64,000 nucleotides of DNA from Streptomyces davaonensis JCM 4913. GTDB taxonomy: Bacteria; Actinomycetota; Actinomycetes; Streptomycetales; Streptomycetaceae. The stretch covers positions 1,894,053-1,958,052 of the forward strand of contig NC_020504.1 in assembly GCF_000349325.1 (NCBI RefSeq). Reading direction: 5' to 3'. Shown here one piece after another: positions 43,723 to 53,500 of the stretch. A program made the position numbers and the translations under genes. Under the pieces are notes generated by a model. The model made no database searches. It was not told where the DNA came from and saw only the letters and a list, made by a program, of their open reading frames with translations. Position 1 is the stretch's first letter. Each line of letters starts with the position of its first letter.

Positions 43723-44271
43723 GTGGGCATCCGTAGGGACATGCACCGCCTGTGCGGCGAACTGGTCGGCGAGCTGGAGCTCCCCGCTCCGGCGCGCCCG
43801 GCGGACCTGTACGGCGCGCTGTGCGAGGCGATGGCCAGACGCCGTGGCCGCCCGGTCCGGTTCCGGATGGCCGCCTTCCCGGCCGACACCGCGAGCGGGC
43901 TGTGGCTCGACATGGCCGACCAGGACCTCGTCGTCATCGAGGAACGCACCGCGCCCGACCACCAGTTGGTGATCCTCGGTCATGAGCTGTGGCACATGAA
44001 GGCCGGGCACAGCGGTCATCACGTCGACGGTGCCGCGGTCGCGGCCCGGCTGCTCCAGGACGACGCCCAGCTGGAGGCGACGGTGCGGCAGGTGGCCGCG
44101 CGCAGCCGCTTCGATCTGTCCGACGAGCAGGAGGCGGAGAGCTTCGGGCTGCTGCTGGCCAGCAAGTGCCGGACCTGGCTCGCGGGTTCGTCGCTGCGCG
44201 GCCCGGTCCAGAAGGACCATCTGGCGGGCCGGATCGAGGCCTCGCTGGGCTACCGCGGCCCGCAGGGCTGA
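43723..44271 (+). CDS. ImmA/IrrE-type metallopeptidase
   Basis: A 182-aa protein with the zinc-protease motif LGHELWHMKAGH near residues 86-97, typical of the ImmA/IrrE (DUF955) family. GTG 43723 has a GGGGGAG site; GTG 43705, overlapping the XRE stop, would add six residues and is also possible. It most likely cleaves or regulates the XRE protein encoded upstream. Such pairs regulate mobile elements, phages or stress genes. No phage genes are adjacent. Confidence 0.83.
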   Translation: MGIRRDMHRLCGELVGELELPAPARPADLYGALCEAMARRRGRPVRFRMAAFPADTASGLWLDMADQDLVVIEERTAPDHQLVILGHELWHMKAGHSGHHVDGAAVAARLLQDDAQLEATVRQVAARSRFDLSDEQEAESFGLLLASKCRTWLAGSSLRGPVQKDHLAGRIEASLGYRGPQG

Positions 44272-44417
44272 GCGCTCGTCGCACCCCCTCCGGGCTGCGC
44301 TGAGTGGGCGAACCGGCGAGTGGCCGGACCCGATTGTCAGTGGTGGGCGGCAAGCTGGTGGTGCGCCCTCATTTGCGGGGCGGGTAAGACGACGCCGACT
44401 TCGGGGAGAGCCGACCG

Positions 44418-44654
44418 ATGCCCACCGCCGTACTGACCGACCGCGAACGCATCGCCGTGCAGGCGTATCTACGGCTGCTGCACACCGTGCGGGCCGCCTT
44501 CGACGTCGCCGGCGGCCCGCCCGGCGAGGGACGACCACCCGTGGTCCCGCCCGGAGTGCTCGCCGAGGCGGAACAGGCCCTGGCCGCCGCGGGCCTCACC
44601 GGCAACGAGGAGGAGTTCTTCCGCCTGCTCCAGAGCTGGTGCCCGGAGCCGTGA
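44418..44654 (+). CDS. Small conserved-looking protein of unknown function
   Basis: A 78-aa protein beginning MPTAVLTDRERIAVQAYLRLLHTVR and ending EEFFRLLQSWCPEP. GGGGAGAG lies 7-10 bases upstream of the ATG. It is mostly helical and acidic, with a proline-rich middle. I recognise no family. It follows the XRE/protease pair by about 150 bases on the same strand but is probably separate. Codon use (G/C at third positions) supports translation. Confidence 0.6.
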   Translation: MPTAVLTDRERIAVQAYLRLLHTVRAAFDVAGGPPGEGRPPVVPPGVLAEAEQALAAAGLTGNEEEFFRLLQSWCPEP

Positions 44655-44677
44655 GTCCTGAGCCCTGACGGAACGGC

Positions 44678-45358
44678 TCAGGTGTACGGCACAGTGACCG
44701 CCGTAGCGACCAGGCCGCGTTCCACGGTCCAGCGGCCCTCGAAGACGTCGACTCGGTGGCCGCGGACCAGGGGGCCGGGGACGAGGAGGGTGGCGGTGAA
44801 GGTGCCGCCGGGGTGGCCGCTCGGGTGGGCGGACAGGTGGATGTCGGCCTCGGAGAAGTCCAGCCACTGCCCGGTGAGGGGGAACCACGCCTTGTAGACG
44901 GATTCCTTGGCGCTGAACAGCAGGCGGTCCCAGTGGATCCCCGGGTGGTCCAGGGTGAGCCGGCGGATCCGTTGGGCCTCGCCGGGCAGGGACACGGCGG
45001 CCAGCACTCCGTCGGGGAGCGGTTCGTCGGGTTCGGCGTCGATGCCGAGGGAGGCCAGGTCGGCGGCGCGGACCAGGGCGGCGGCGCAGTAGCCGTCGCA
45101 GTGGGTCATGCTGCCGGCCAGGCCGTCCGGCCAGCGCGGGGCGCCCCGGTCGCCGGGCAGCAGCGGCTGCGCGGGCACGCCGAGCTTCTCCATGGCCCGG
45201 CGGGCGCAGACCCGTACGGCGGCGAACTCCCGGCGGCGTTTGTCCACCGCCCGCGCCACGACGGCCGCCTCCTCGGGATACAGGACCGCGGGCGAGGCGT
45301 CCTCCTCGCCGTACGCCTCCACGGTCACCACCGAGTCCGGCAGCAGCTCCTCGATCAC
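44678..45358 (-). CDS. 4'-phosphopantetheinyl transferase (Sfp/EntD type)
   Basis: A 226-aa enzyme that transfers the phosphopantetheine arm of CoA to carrier proteins of polyketide, peptide or siderophore synthases. Motifs: SLGIDAEPDEPL (metal-binding) and FSAKESVYKAWFP (the WSAKES signature), plus RRRAMEKLG-like and GSMTHCDGYCAAA segments of the EntD group. It starts with GTG overlapping the stop of the metallophosphoesterase, so the two are co-translated. No synthase genes are within the window, so it probably acts in trans on other clusters. Confidence 0.9.
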   Translation of the reverse strand: MIEELLPDSVVTVEAYGEEDASPAVLYPEEAAVVARAVDKRRREFAAVRVCARRAMEKLGVPAQPLLPGDRGAPRWPDGLAGSMTHCDGYCAAALVRAADLASLGIDAEPDEPLPDGVLAAVSLPGEAQRIRRLTLDHPGIHWDRLLFSAKESVYKAWFPLTGQWLDFSEADIHLSAHPSGHPGGTFTATLLVPGPLVRGHRVDVFEGRWTVERGLVATAVTVPYT

Positions 45359-46215
45359 GGACCCCCGACCTCCCTGGGCAGTATGCGGCGCAGCCGTCCC
45401 GGGGGTTCCGGGCGCTTGCGCCACTCGCGCGGGTAGCCAACCGACACCTCCTCGAAGCGGACCCCGTCGTGGAAGGTGGTCCGCGGGATGTGCAGGTGGC
45501 CGTAGACCATGGTCTCCACCCGGAACCTGCGGTGCCAGTCCGCGGTCTGCTCGGTGCCGCACCACATGGCGAATTCGGGGTGCCAGAGGATCTCCATCGG
45601 GTGCCGGTCCAGCGGGTAGTGGTTGACCAGGACCGTGGGCAGTTCGCCGGGGAGCTCGGCGAGGCGGCGCTCGGTCAGGGCGACCCGGGCCCGGCACCAG
45701 GCCTCGCGGGTCGGGTAGGGGTCGGGGTGCAGCAGGTACTCGTCGTTGCAGACGATGCCGGTGCCCTGGGCGTAGCGCAGCCCCTCCTCCTTGGTCACGC
45801 AGCCCTGCGGAAGGAAGGAGTAGTCGTAGAGCAGGAACAGCGGGGCGACGACGACGGGGCCGCCGGGGCCGTCCCAGACCGGGTAGGGGTCCTCGGGAGT
45901 GGTCACGCCGAGTTCCCGGCACAGGGCGACCAGGTACTCGTAGCGGGGGACGCCACGCAGGGTGACCGCGTCCTTCGGGTGGGTCCACAACTCGTGGTTG
46001 CCCGGCGCCCAGATGACCTTGCTGAAGCGCCCGGAGAGCGTTTGCAGGGCCCATCGGATGTCAGCCACGGTCTCCGCGACGTCGCCGGCGACCACCAGCC
46101 AGTCGTCGTCGCTCTCCGGCCGCAACTTCTCGACCAGCGCGCGGTTCTCCTCGTAGCCGATGTGCAGGTCACTGATGGCCAACAGCCGTCCGGCACCCCC
46201 GGCCGATAACGCCAC
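45355..46215 (-). CDS. Calcineurin-like metallophosphoesterase
   Basis: A 286-aa protein with the full set of metal-binding motifs: LLAISDLHIGYEENRA, VVAGDVAET, APGNHELW, LVNHYPLDRHP and VYGHLHIPR. There is no signal peptide, so it is cytosolic. Its overlap with the phosphopantetheinyl transferase gene is common in streptomycetes, and a link to carrier-protein or CoA metabolism is possible, but the substrate is not known. The GTG start at 46215 is accepted because the first motif follows after a dozen residues. Confidence 0.87.
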   Translation of the reverse strand: MALSAGGAGRLLAISDLHIGYEENRALVEKLRPESDDDWLVVAGDVAETVADIRWALQTLSGRFSKVIWAPGNHELWTHPKDAVTLRGVPRYEYLVALCRELGVTTPEDPYPVWDGPGGPVVVAPLFLLYDYSFLPQGCVTKEEGLRYAQGTGIVCNDEYLLHPDPYPTREAWCRARVALTERRLAELPGELPTVLVNHYPLDRHPMEILWHPEFAMWCGTEQTADWHRRFRVETMVYGHLHIPRTTFHDGVRFEEVSVGYPREWRKRPEPPGRLRRILPREVGGP

Positions 46216-46518
46216 GTCTCGTCCCCCTCGTCACGTGGAAAGCACCACGAGAACACATTCGCGGTTCTGGGACAAGGCGGGTTCACGCCCACGGCCTGTC
46301 GTGTCGCGGCTCGACTACGGGGTCCCTTGATCCACCCGCTCATGATCGGAAAATCCGTAACACGCATGTTGCACGCGGGGCCTCCGGCAAGCCGTATGAT
46401 CGCCCCAACACCACCGCCAGGAACTTCCCTTCGCACGGGGCGGTTTGGTGTCCCTCCAACCTCCCTGGCCGGGCACGGCCTGCTTCGCCGTGCCCGCGAA
46501 CCGTGAAAGGCGGCCTGC
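46216..46518. other. Divergent intergenic region
   Basis: 303 bases between the metallophosphoesterase and the ATP-grasp gene hold promoters for both. I see no gene. The stretch around 46340-46400 (ATCGGAAAATCCGTAACACG) is relatively AT-rich and contains a CGGAAAATCCG palindrome, a possible regulator site. Confidence 0.45.
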
Positions 46519-47646
46519 ATGGTCTCTCGCGTACGCGTCTGGCTCAACCGCACGTACGCGGAGAACGTGTTCTTCATGGATCAGCTCCGCCGAAATCCCA
46601 GCGATCGCGCGGTGGAGATCCATGCGACGCACGGGGACGCCGACTCACCCGTGCTGGCCGCCGCCGACACCGCCGATCTGGAGCCGGAGGGCCTGTCCCC
46701 GGCCGGGTATGTGGAGTACGCCCTCGACCAGTGCGTCCGGCGGGGCATCGATGTGTTCGTGCCGCGGCTGCACCAGTCGGCGGTGGTCGCGCACCGCGCG
46801 GAGTTCGAGGCGGCCGGCACCGCGCTGCTGGCGCCGCCGCCGGAGGCCGTCGCCGTCTTCCACGACAAGGTGATCGCCTACGAGGCGGTGCAGGCGATCG
46901 GGGTGCCGGTGCCGCCGTGGTGGCGGGTGCGGGGCGCCGAGGAACTGGTCGCTGCGGTGGAGGAGCTGGAGGCGGGCGGTCACAAGGCCTGCTTCAAGCC
47001 CGCCTACGGGGCCGGCGGCGTGGGCTTCCGCGTGATCACGCGCGCCCCCTTCTCGATGATGCACCTCAGCGGCTTCCCCAGCCCGTATGTCCCGCTGGAC
47101 CTGGTGCTGGACGCGCTGGCGCAGTCCGAGGAGGAGGTCGACTGGCTGGTGATGCCGCGGCTGGAGCAGCCGGAGGTGTCGGTGGACTGTCTGACCGGCC
47201 CGGACAACCGGATCCGGATGGCGGTGGGCCGCACCAAGAACGGCCGGCGGCGCGGATTCACGCTGCACGAGCAGTGGCTGGAGCCCGCGCGGGCCATCGC
47301 GGAAGGGTTCGGGCTGCACTACTTGTCGAACATCCAGTTCCGGATGTTCGGGGACCGGCCGGTGCTGATGGACGTCAACACGCGTCCGGCGGGCGGGCTG
47401 CACCAGCTGTCGCTGTGCGGGGTCAACGCACCGTGGGCGGCTGTTCAGTTGGCGCTCGGCGAGGACCCGGGCGAGATCGCTCCGCCGTTCCTCGGCCAGG
47501 ACTACACGGTCGTCTCCGGGCCTCGGCCACTGCGTGGCGTGTCCCTGCCCCAGCAGCGGCTGGAAGAGCCCCAGCAGGCACTCCCGGCCGTGCCCGCGCC
47601 CGTCAACTCCCTTGAGGCGAGGGCGGGTCAGGCGCTGCCACTGTAG
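46519..47646 (+). CDS. ATP-grasp domain protein
   Basis: A 375-aa protein with an ATP-grasp fold: FHDKVIAYEAVQAIGVPVP (about 114-132), ACFKPAYGAGGVGFRVI (lysine and glycine-rich nucleotide loop, about 156-172) and LMDVNTRPAGGLH (metal-binding Asn/Asp). The family joins a carboxylate to an amine or thiol using ATP. The last 50 residues are proline-rich and probably disordered. It stands alone next to no obvious biosynthetic partner, so the substrate is open. GTGAAAGGCGG precedes the start, with a workable AAAGG site. Confidence 0.8.
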   Translation: MVSRVRVWLNRTYAENVFFMDQLRRNPSDRAVEIHATHGDADSPVLAAADTADLEPEGLSPAGYVEYALDQCVRRGIDVFVPRLHQSAVVAHRAEFEAAGTALLAPPPEAVAVFHDKVIAYEAVQAIGVPVPPWWRVRGAEELVAAVEELEAGGHKACFKPAYGAGGVGFRVITRAPFSMMHLSGFPSPYVPLDLVLDALAQSEEEVDWLVMPRLEQPEVSVDCLTGPDNRIRMAVGRTKNGRRRGFTLHEQWLEPARAIAEGFGLHYLSNIQFRMFGDRPVLMDVNTRPAGGLHQLSLCGVNAPWAAVQLALGEDPGEIAPPFLGQDYTVVSGPRPLRGVSLPQQRLEEPQQALPAVPAPVNSLEARAGQALPL

Positions 47647-47655
47647 CCGCTCACC

Positions 47656-47711
47656 GGTATGGACCAATTACCGCACAGCTTCTTGACAGGTCGGTTGGTC
47701 CATACCAATTT
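47656..47711 (+). promoter_or_regulatory. Chitinase promoter with inverted 12-bp operators
   Basis: GGTATGGACCAA (47656-47667) and TTGGTCCATACC (47695-47706) are perfect reverse complements. Between them TTGACA (47683-47688) is a consensus -35, and CAATTT (47706-47711) fits a -10 after 17 bases. One operator therefore lies upstream of the -35 and the other within the spacer. Related GGTC..GACC repeats are known in Streptomyces chitinase promoters and mediate chitin induction and glucose repression. Confidence 0.75.
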
Positions 47712-47771
47712 GGTTGCGCACTCTCTTCTGCACCACCTCCCGAACCATCCCCACTTCTTGAGGGAGTTCGC

Positions 47772-49454
47772 GTGCGCACCTCACTGTTCGGACGTTCCAG
47801 ACGTCGCCTTCTCGCGCTGCTCGGCTCGGCGGCCCTCGCGCTCACCGGAGCGGTCGCCCTGCCCGGCACGGCCCACGCGGCCAACATCCTGTCCAACCCG
47901 GGCTTCGAGTCCGGCGCCCTCTCCCCGTGGTCCTGCACCGGGAACCTCGGCTCGGTCGTCTCCTCCCCCGTGCACAGCGGCTCCAGGGCCCTTCAGGGCG
48001 CGGTGAGTTCGAGCGACATCGCCAAGTGCACCCAGACCGTGCGGGTCCAGCCGAACACCGCCTACACACTCAGCGGCTGGGTGCGCGGCAGCTATGTCTA
48101 CCTCGGCGTGGACAGCGGCGCCTCCACCTGGACCACCTCGCCGTCGGCGTACAGCAAGCTCAGCGTGTCCTTCACGACCGGCGCCTCGCAGACCTCGGCC
48201 ACCGTTTACACGCACGGCTGGTACGCGCAGGGCACCTACCACGCCGACGACATCAGCCTCGACGGTCCGGGAGGCGGCTCGGACACCCAGGCGCCGACCG
48301 CGCCGGGCAACCTCCGCTCCACCGGCAAGACGTCCTCCAGCGTCTCGCTGGCGTGGAACGCCTCGACGGACAACGTGGGCGTCACCTCGTACGACATCTA
48401 CAGCGGGTCGAACCAGGTGCTCAGCGTGTCCGGTACGAGCGCCACGGTGAGCGGGCTGTCGCCCAGCACCGCCCACACCTTCACCGTGCGGGCCCGGGAC
48501 GCGGCCGGGAACACCTCGCCCGCCTCCAACGCGGTCTCCGTGACCACGGATCCGGGCGGCGGCGACCCCGGCGGCTTCAAGCAGGCCGCGCCCTATCTGT
48601 ACCTGGGCTGGGGCGACCCGCCGAGCGCGACCTCGGTGATGAGCGCGACCGGCATCAAGTGGTACACGATGGCGTTCATCCTCTCCTCCGGCGGCTGCAA
48701 CCCCGCGTGGGACGGCAACCGTCCGCTGACCGGCGGCAACGACCAGTCCGTCATCAACTCGATCCGTTCGGCGGGCGGTGACATCGTGCCCTCGATCGGC
48801 GGCTGGAGCGGCAACAAGCTCGGGCCGAACTGCTCCACCGCGGAGGCGCTGGCCGGTGCCTACCAGCGGGTGATCGACGCCTACGGCCTCAAGGCCATCG
48901 ACGTCGACATCGAGAACACCGACGAATTCGAGAACGCGGTCGTGCAGGACCGCATCCTCAACGCCCTGAGGATCGTCAAGGCCAACAACCCGGGCCTGCG
49001 CACGATCATCACCTTCGGTACGTCGACCACCGGCCCGACCTACTGGGGCAACCGGCTCATCGACCAGGCCAAGGCGCTGAACGCCAACATCGACGTGTTC
49101 ACGATCATGCCGTTCGACTTCGGCGGCGGCGCCGACATGTACGGCAACACCGTGAACGCGACCGAGGGGCTGAAGAACAAGCTGAAGTCCGCCTTCGGGT
49201 GGAGCGACGCGACCGCCTACGCCCACATCGGGATCTCCGGCATGAACGGGCTGAGCGACCAGCAGGAGCTCACCTCGCCGGCCACCTGGACGCAGATCCG
49301 CGACTGGGCGAACTCCCACCACATCGCGCGGCTCGCCTTCTGGTCGGTCAACCGCGACCGGCCGTGCCCCGGCGGGGGCGTGGTGAGCAACTGCTCCGGC
49401 ATCAGCCAGAACAACTGGCAGTTCACCTCGATCACGGCCGGCTTCACCGGCTGA
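47772..49454 (+). CDS. Secreted GH18 chitinase with N-terminal binding modules
   Basis: A 560-aa secreted enzyme. The Sec signal ends GTAHAANILSNPGFESG, followed by a carbohydrate-binding-like beta domain (about 38-165), a fibronectin type III module (about 172-260) and a GH18 domain (about 275-560). The catalytic glutamate is in LKAIDVDIEN; the usual DxxDxDxE motif is kept except that the first Asp is replaced (K). YTMAFILSSGGC and MPFDFGGGADMYGN mark the substrate cleft. It begins with GTG. It degrades chitin outside the cell; the promoter upstream is chitinase-like. Confidence 0.9.
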   Translation: MRTSLFGRSRRRLLALLGSAALALTGAVALPGTAHAANILSNPGFESGALSPWSCTGNLGSVVSSPVHSGSRALQGAVSSSDIAKCTQTVRVQPNTAYTLSGWVRGSYVYLGVDSGASTWTTSPSAYSKLSVSFTTGASQTSATVYTHGWYAQGTYHADDISLDGPGGGSDTQAPTAPGNLRSTGKTSSSVSLAWNASTDNVGVTSYDIYSGSNQVLSVSGTSATVSGLSPSTAHTFTVRARDAAGNTSPASNAVSVTTDPGGGDPGGFKQAAPYLYLGWGDPPSATSVMSATGIKWYTMAFILSSGGCNPAWDGNRPLTGGNDQSVINSIRSAGGDIVPSIGGWSGNKLGPNCSTAEALAGAYQRVIDAYGLKAIDVDIENTDEFENAVVQDRILNALRIVKANNPGLRTIITFGTSTTGPTYWGNRLIDQAKALNANIDVFTIMPFDFGGGADMYGNTVNATEGLKNKLKSAFGWSDATAYAHIGISGMNGLSDQQELTSPATWTQIRDWANSHHIARLAFWSVNRDRPCPGGGVVSNCSGISQNNWQFTSITAGFTG

Positions 49455-49461
49455 CGCTCGG

Positions 49462-49519
49462 CGGCGTGGGGGTGCTTGAAGCCCAGCCAACGGGCCTCAG
49501 ACCTCGTACCCCCACGCCG
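49462..49519. terminator. Long inverted repeat between convergent genes
   Basis: CGGCGTGGGGGT (49462-49473) and ACCCCCACGCCG (49508-49519) are perfect arms separated by 34 bases. The right arm lies inside the last codons of the sulfotransferase gene. The position between two convergent genes fits a bidirectional terminator, although the loop is long. Confidence 0.4.
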
Positions 49520-50384
49520 TCGCGATCTCCCTCAGCCGCGGCGGCAGTTCGACCGTGGGGTCGGCGGTTCGGGCGGCCTGGATGCGGCCCGACTTGATGG
49601 TGCTGCTCCAGTCACCGAGCTGGGGGCGGAACCTGCCGTGGTCCTTGCTGCCGTAGTCGAGCATGCCGCTCTCCCACTCGACGCCGAGGTACTCGCACAG
49701 CGCGCGGGTGGCCTTCTCCGGCTCCGCGGTCAGGTCCTCGTACGTGACCACGTGGACGTTCAGGGTCTGGCGGGCCTCCTCCAGCTTCTCGGAGTAGTTG
49801 AGCACCTCCGCCAGGATCTCCGCGTGGTCGGGGTCCTGACGGCGCTCGGTGAGGGAGGCGATGATCGCGCCGGGGTGGCGCAGCAGCAGGATGTAGCGGG
49901 CCTCGGGCCAACATCGGTGCAGCCGGGGCCAGATGAGGGTGTTCGGCGGCGTCTTGTCGACGATGACGTCCTTGCCGCTGCGGGTCAGCTCCAGGTGCAT
50001 CACCCGGTCCCACAGCAGGTGTTCCAGCTCGGTCTTGTCCAGCTCCAGCGCCTTCATCGCGTCCGCGGTGAAGCTGCGGGTCAGCTGGACGTGGACGGTG
50101 CGCAGATGCATCTCGTGCGGGGCGCGGATCCGGCTGTGACTGTTGAGCAGGACCCGCAGCAGGGTCGAGCCGGAGCGCACCGAGGAGAGCACGAACACCG
50201 GGGAGTCCACCAGGCGCGGGGCGCGCGGGGCGACGTAGGACGACTCCGTGGGCGCGGCCTCGGTCCGGGGGGCCGGGATGGCGTTCAGCGTGCGGCGGGG
50301 CGGGCTCACCGCCTGGATCATCAGCCTGCCCCGACGCCTGAGGCCCTTGCCGATCACAGACTTACGCGAGTCTCGCACCGTCAC
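49497..50384 (-). CDS. Sulfotransferase family protein
   Basis: A 295-aa protein with the PAPS-binding signatures VLSSVRSGSTLLRVLLNSH (about 65-83) and ILLLRHPGAIIASLTERR (about 165-182), the layout of the sulfotransferase (P-loop) family. The first 45 residues are basic and proline-rich with no clear signal peptide. It would transfer sulfate from PAPS to a hydroxyl group of a carbohydrate, lipid or natural product. There is no biosynthetic cluster beside it. It converges on the chitinase gene. Confidence 0.82.
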   Translation of the reverse strand: MTVRDSRKSVIGKGLRRRGRLMIQAVSPPRRTLNAIPAPRTEAAPTESSYVAPRAPRLVDSPVFVLSSVRSGSTLLRVLLNSHSRIRAPHEMHLRTVHVQLTRSFTADAMKALELDKTELEHLLWDRVMHLELTRSGKDVIVDKTPPNTLIWPRLHRCWPEARYILLLRHPGAIIASLTERRQDPDHAEILAEVLNYSEKLEEARQTLNVHVVTYEDLTAEPEKATRALCEYLGVEWESGMLDYGSKDHGRFRPQLGDWSSTIKSGRIQAARTADPTVELPPRLREIATAWGYEV

Positions 50385-50585
50385 ACCCTTCTCTTACGCC
50401 TTCGCCCCGCATCCCAGAGGCAGAAGGCGAACCGGAGGTGTCCATCAGGCAAAGCGCCAGGGTCACGGAGGCTCTCATTCCGGGCGTGACCTGGCGCTTT
50501 ACCGCTTCCTTAAATCTTCATGGGAGTTTCCGGGACAACCTCTGAACCATCAGGACCGTCCGGACCCCCGGTAGGCTCGGCACGG

Positions 50586-53500
50586 CTAGCCCCTCGCCAG
50601 GCGGAGGGTCAGGATCTGGAACGGGCGGAGCTCGATCCGTACGGCGTCGTCGGTGATCTCCGCGTCGGACAGGGGGCGTTCGAGCAGATCCGTGACGTGG
50701 GCGCCGGTCAGGGGGAATCCGGTGCGCAGGGTGCCCTGGGCGCGGCCGCCGCGGGACTCGTAGAGCCGTACGACGACATCGCCGGAGCGGTCGTCGGCGA
50801 GCTTGATCGCCTCGACGGTCACGCCCTTGCCGTCGACGGAGATCACGGGCTCGGGTGCCGCCGCCGTGTCCGCCAGTCGCAGGGGCAGGTTGAGGGCGTA
50901 GCCCTCGGCGACCGCGTCCTCGATGGTGGCGCCGGGGAGCAGGGCGTAGGTGAACCGGTGCTTGCCCTGGTCGGCCTCGGGGTCGGGGACGCGCGGGGCG
51001 CGGACCAGGCTGAGCCGGACCGTGGTGGTCGTCCCGCCGTCCTCGCGGACCGTGCGGGAGATGTCGTGGCCGTAGGTGGAGTCATTGATGACGGCGACGC
51101 CGTAGCCGGGTTCGCCGAGGTGCACCCAGCGATGGCCGGAGACCTCGAAACGGGCGGCTTCCCACGTGGTGTTGGTGTGCGTGGGCCGCTGGACGTGGCC
51201 GAACTGGATCTCGGCGGAGGAGTGCGGGGCACGGATGTCGATGGGGAAGCCCGCCTTGAGGAACTTCTCCGTCTCGTGCCAGTCGATCTCGGTCTCGAAG
51301 TCGATCCGGGGGCTGTCGGCGCGCAGGGTGACGGTCTGGGTGATCTTCGAGCCGTTGCCGAACGAGCGCACGACCCGGATCGAGCCCAGCAGCGGGTCCC
51401 GGTCGACGACGGTGATCTCCGAGGCGTCCAGCAGGTCCGTGTACCGGTTGCGGTAGTGCTTGTCCACGTCCCAGGCGTCCCAGCAGTTGGGCAGGTCGGT
51501 GTGGAGGCGGAGCAAGTTGCCCTGGCCGGCGAGGACTTCGCGGCGGGCGCGGTGGTCGTGGACGGAGGACAGGGTGCCGTCCTCGGCCAGCTCGACCCGG
51601 ACGAGGCCGTTGTCGAGGGCGCGGTCCTCGACGGTGACGGGGTGGTCCGGTGCGGCTTCGGCGAGGGGGGCGCTGCCGCTCGCGGGCACGTGCACCAACC
51701 GGGGGTCGCCGTCCCTGCCGCGCACCACCTCGCGGCGCTCGAAGGGGCTGGTGTTGAGGGCCCGGGTCTCCGCTGCCCCCGACGCCCGGGTCTCCCCCGC
51801 GCCGAGCGCCTGGAGCGCCTCGCCAATCAGGGCCTCCAACTCCCCCGCCACCCGCGCGTATTCGGCCTCCGCCTCGCGGTGCACCCAGGCGATGGACGAA
51901 CCCGGCAGGATGTCGTGGAACTGGTGCAGCAGCACCGTCTTCCACAGCCGGTCGAGCTTCTCGTACGGGTAGGCGTAGCCCGGCGCGTGCAGCGCGGCCG
52001 TCGTCGCCCACAACTCCGCCTCGCGCAGCTTGTGTTCGCTGCGCCGGTTGCCCTGCTTGGTGCGGGCCTGGGTGGTGTAGGTGGCGCGGTGCAGCTCCAG
52101 GTAGAGCTCGCCGACCCAGACGGGGGCGTCCGGGTACTCCTCGCGGGCCTTGGCGAAGAAGTCGTCCGGGTGTTCCACGACGACCTTCGGCGAGCCCTCC
52201 AGGTCCGCCAGCCTGCGGGCCCGTTCCATGATCTCGCGGGTGGGTCCGCCACCGCCGTCGCCCCAGCCGAAGGGTGCCAGCGAGCGGGTGGCGCCGCCCT
52301 TCTCGGCGTAGTTGCGGACCGCTCGGGACATCTCCTCGCCGCTGAAGCGGGCGTTGTAGGTGTCGATGGGCGGGAAGTGGGTGAAGATGCGGGTGCCGTC
52401 GATGCCCTCCCACCAGAAGGTGTGGTGGGGGAACTTGTTGGTCTGGTTCCAGGAGATCTTCTGGGTCAGGAACCACTCGTTCCCGGCGAGCTTGGCGAGC
52501 TGCGGGTAGGCGGCGTTGTAGCCGAAGGAGTCCGGGAGCCAGACGCCCTTGGTCTCGATGCCGAAGTGCTCGATGAAGAACCGCTTGCCGTGGATGAACT
52601 GGCGGGCCACGGCCTCGCCGCCGGGCAGATTGCCGTCGGCCTCCACCCACATGCCGCCGACCGGCGCCCACTGCCCCTTCTTCACCGACTCCTGGATACG
52701 CGCCCACACCTTGGGGTAGTGATCGCGCACCCACTCGTACTGCTGGGCCTGCGAGCAGGCGAAGATGAAGTCGTCGTACTCCTCGGCGAGCGCGGTGACG
52801 TTGGAGAAGGTCCTCGACGTCTTGCGCTTGGTCTCGCGGATGGGCCAGAGCCAGGCGGAGTCGATATGGGCGTGGCCGACCCCGGAGATGATGTGGGCGC
52901 TGGCGTGCGCGGGCTTGGTCAGCGCGGGCCGCAGGGCCTCGCGCACCGCGGCGGCCGAGCCGGCGACGTCGTCCAGGTCGAGGAGGTCCATCGCCCGGTC
53001 CAGGGCGTGCGCGATCTCGTGCCGGCGCGGGTCGTGCTCGCCCAGCTCCCGCATCAGTTCGCTCAGCACCTGCACGTCGAGGTCGAGATGGAAGACCTCC
53101 TCGTCGAGGACGGCGAGGTCGGCGCGGCGGAAGGTGTAGAGGGGCCGGTCGCCCGCGGTGCGGACGTCGCCGAGCGGGGTGGGGCCCGCGAAGCCGTTCG
53201 CGAGGATGTCGGGGTTGGAGGCCGCCTCGACCAGGTAGTCGACGCTCTCCCCGCCGATCGCGGGGTTGGCGGTCGGCACGTACTGGTTGAGCGGGTTGAC
53301 CGCCTTGAGCGGGGTGCCGTCGGGGCGGTGGACCAGGGCCTCGGCCTGGTTGCCGGGCCAGTCCCCGACGAAGCCGAGGTCGATGACCGCCTCCACGCGC
53401 CGGCCCGCCCATTCGGCGGGCACCTCACCGCGCATCCGGAACCAGGTGGTGCCCCAGGGCGGGCCCCAGGGGGTGTCCATCGCGAAGGGGGCGTAGGAGG

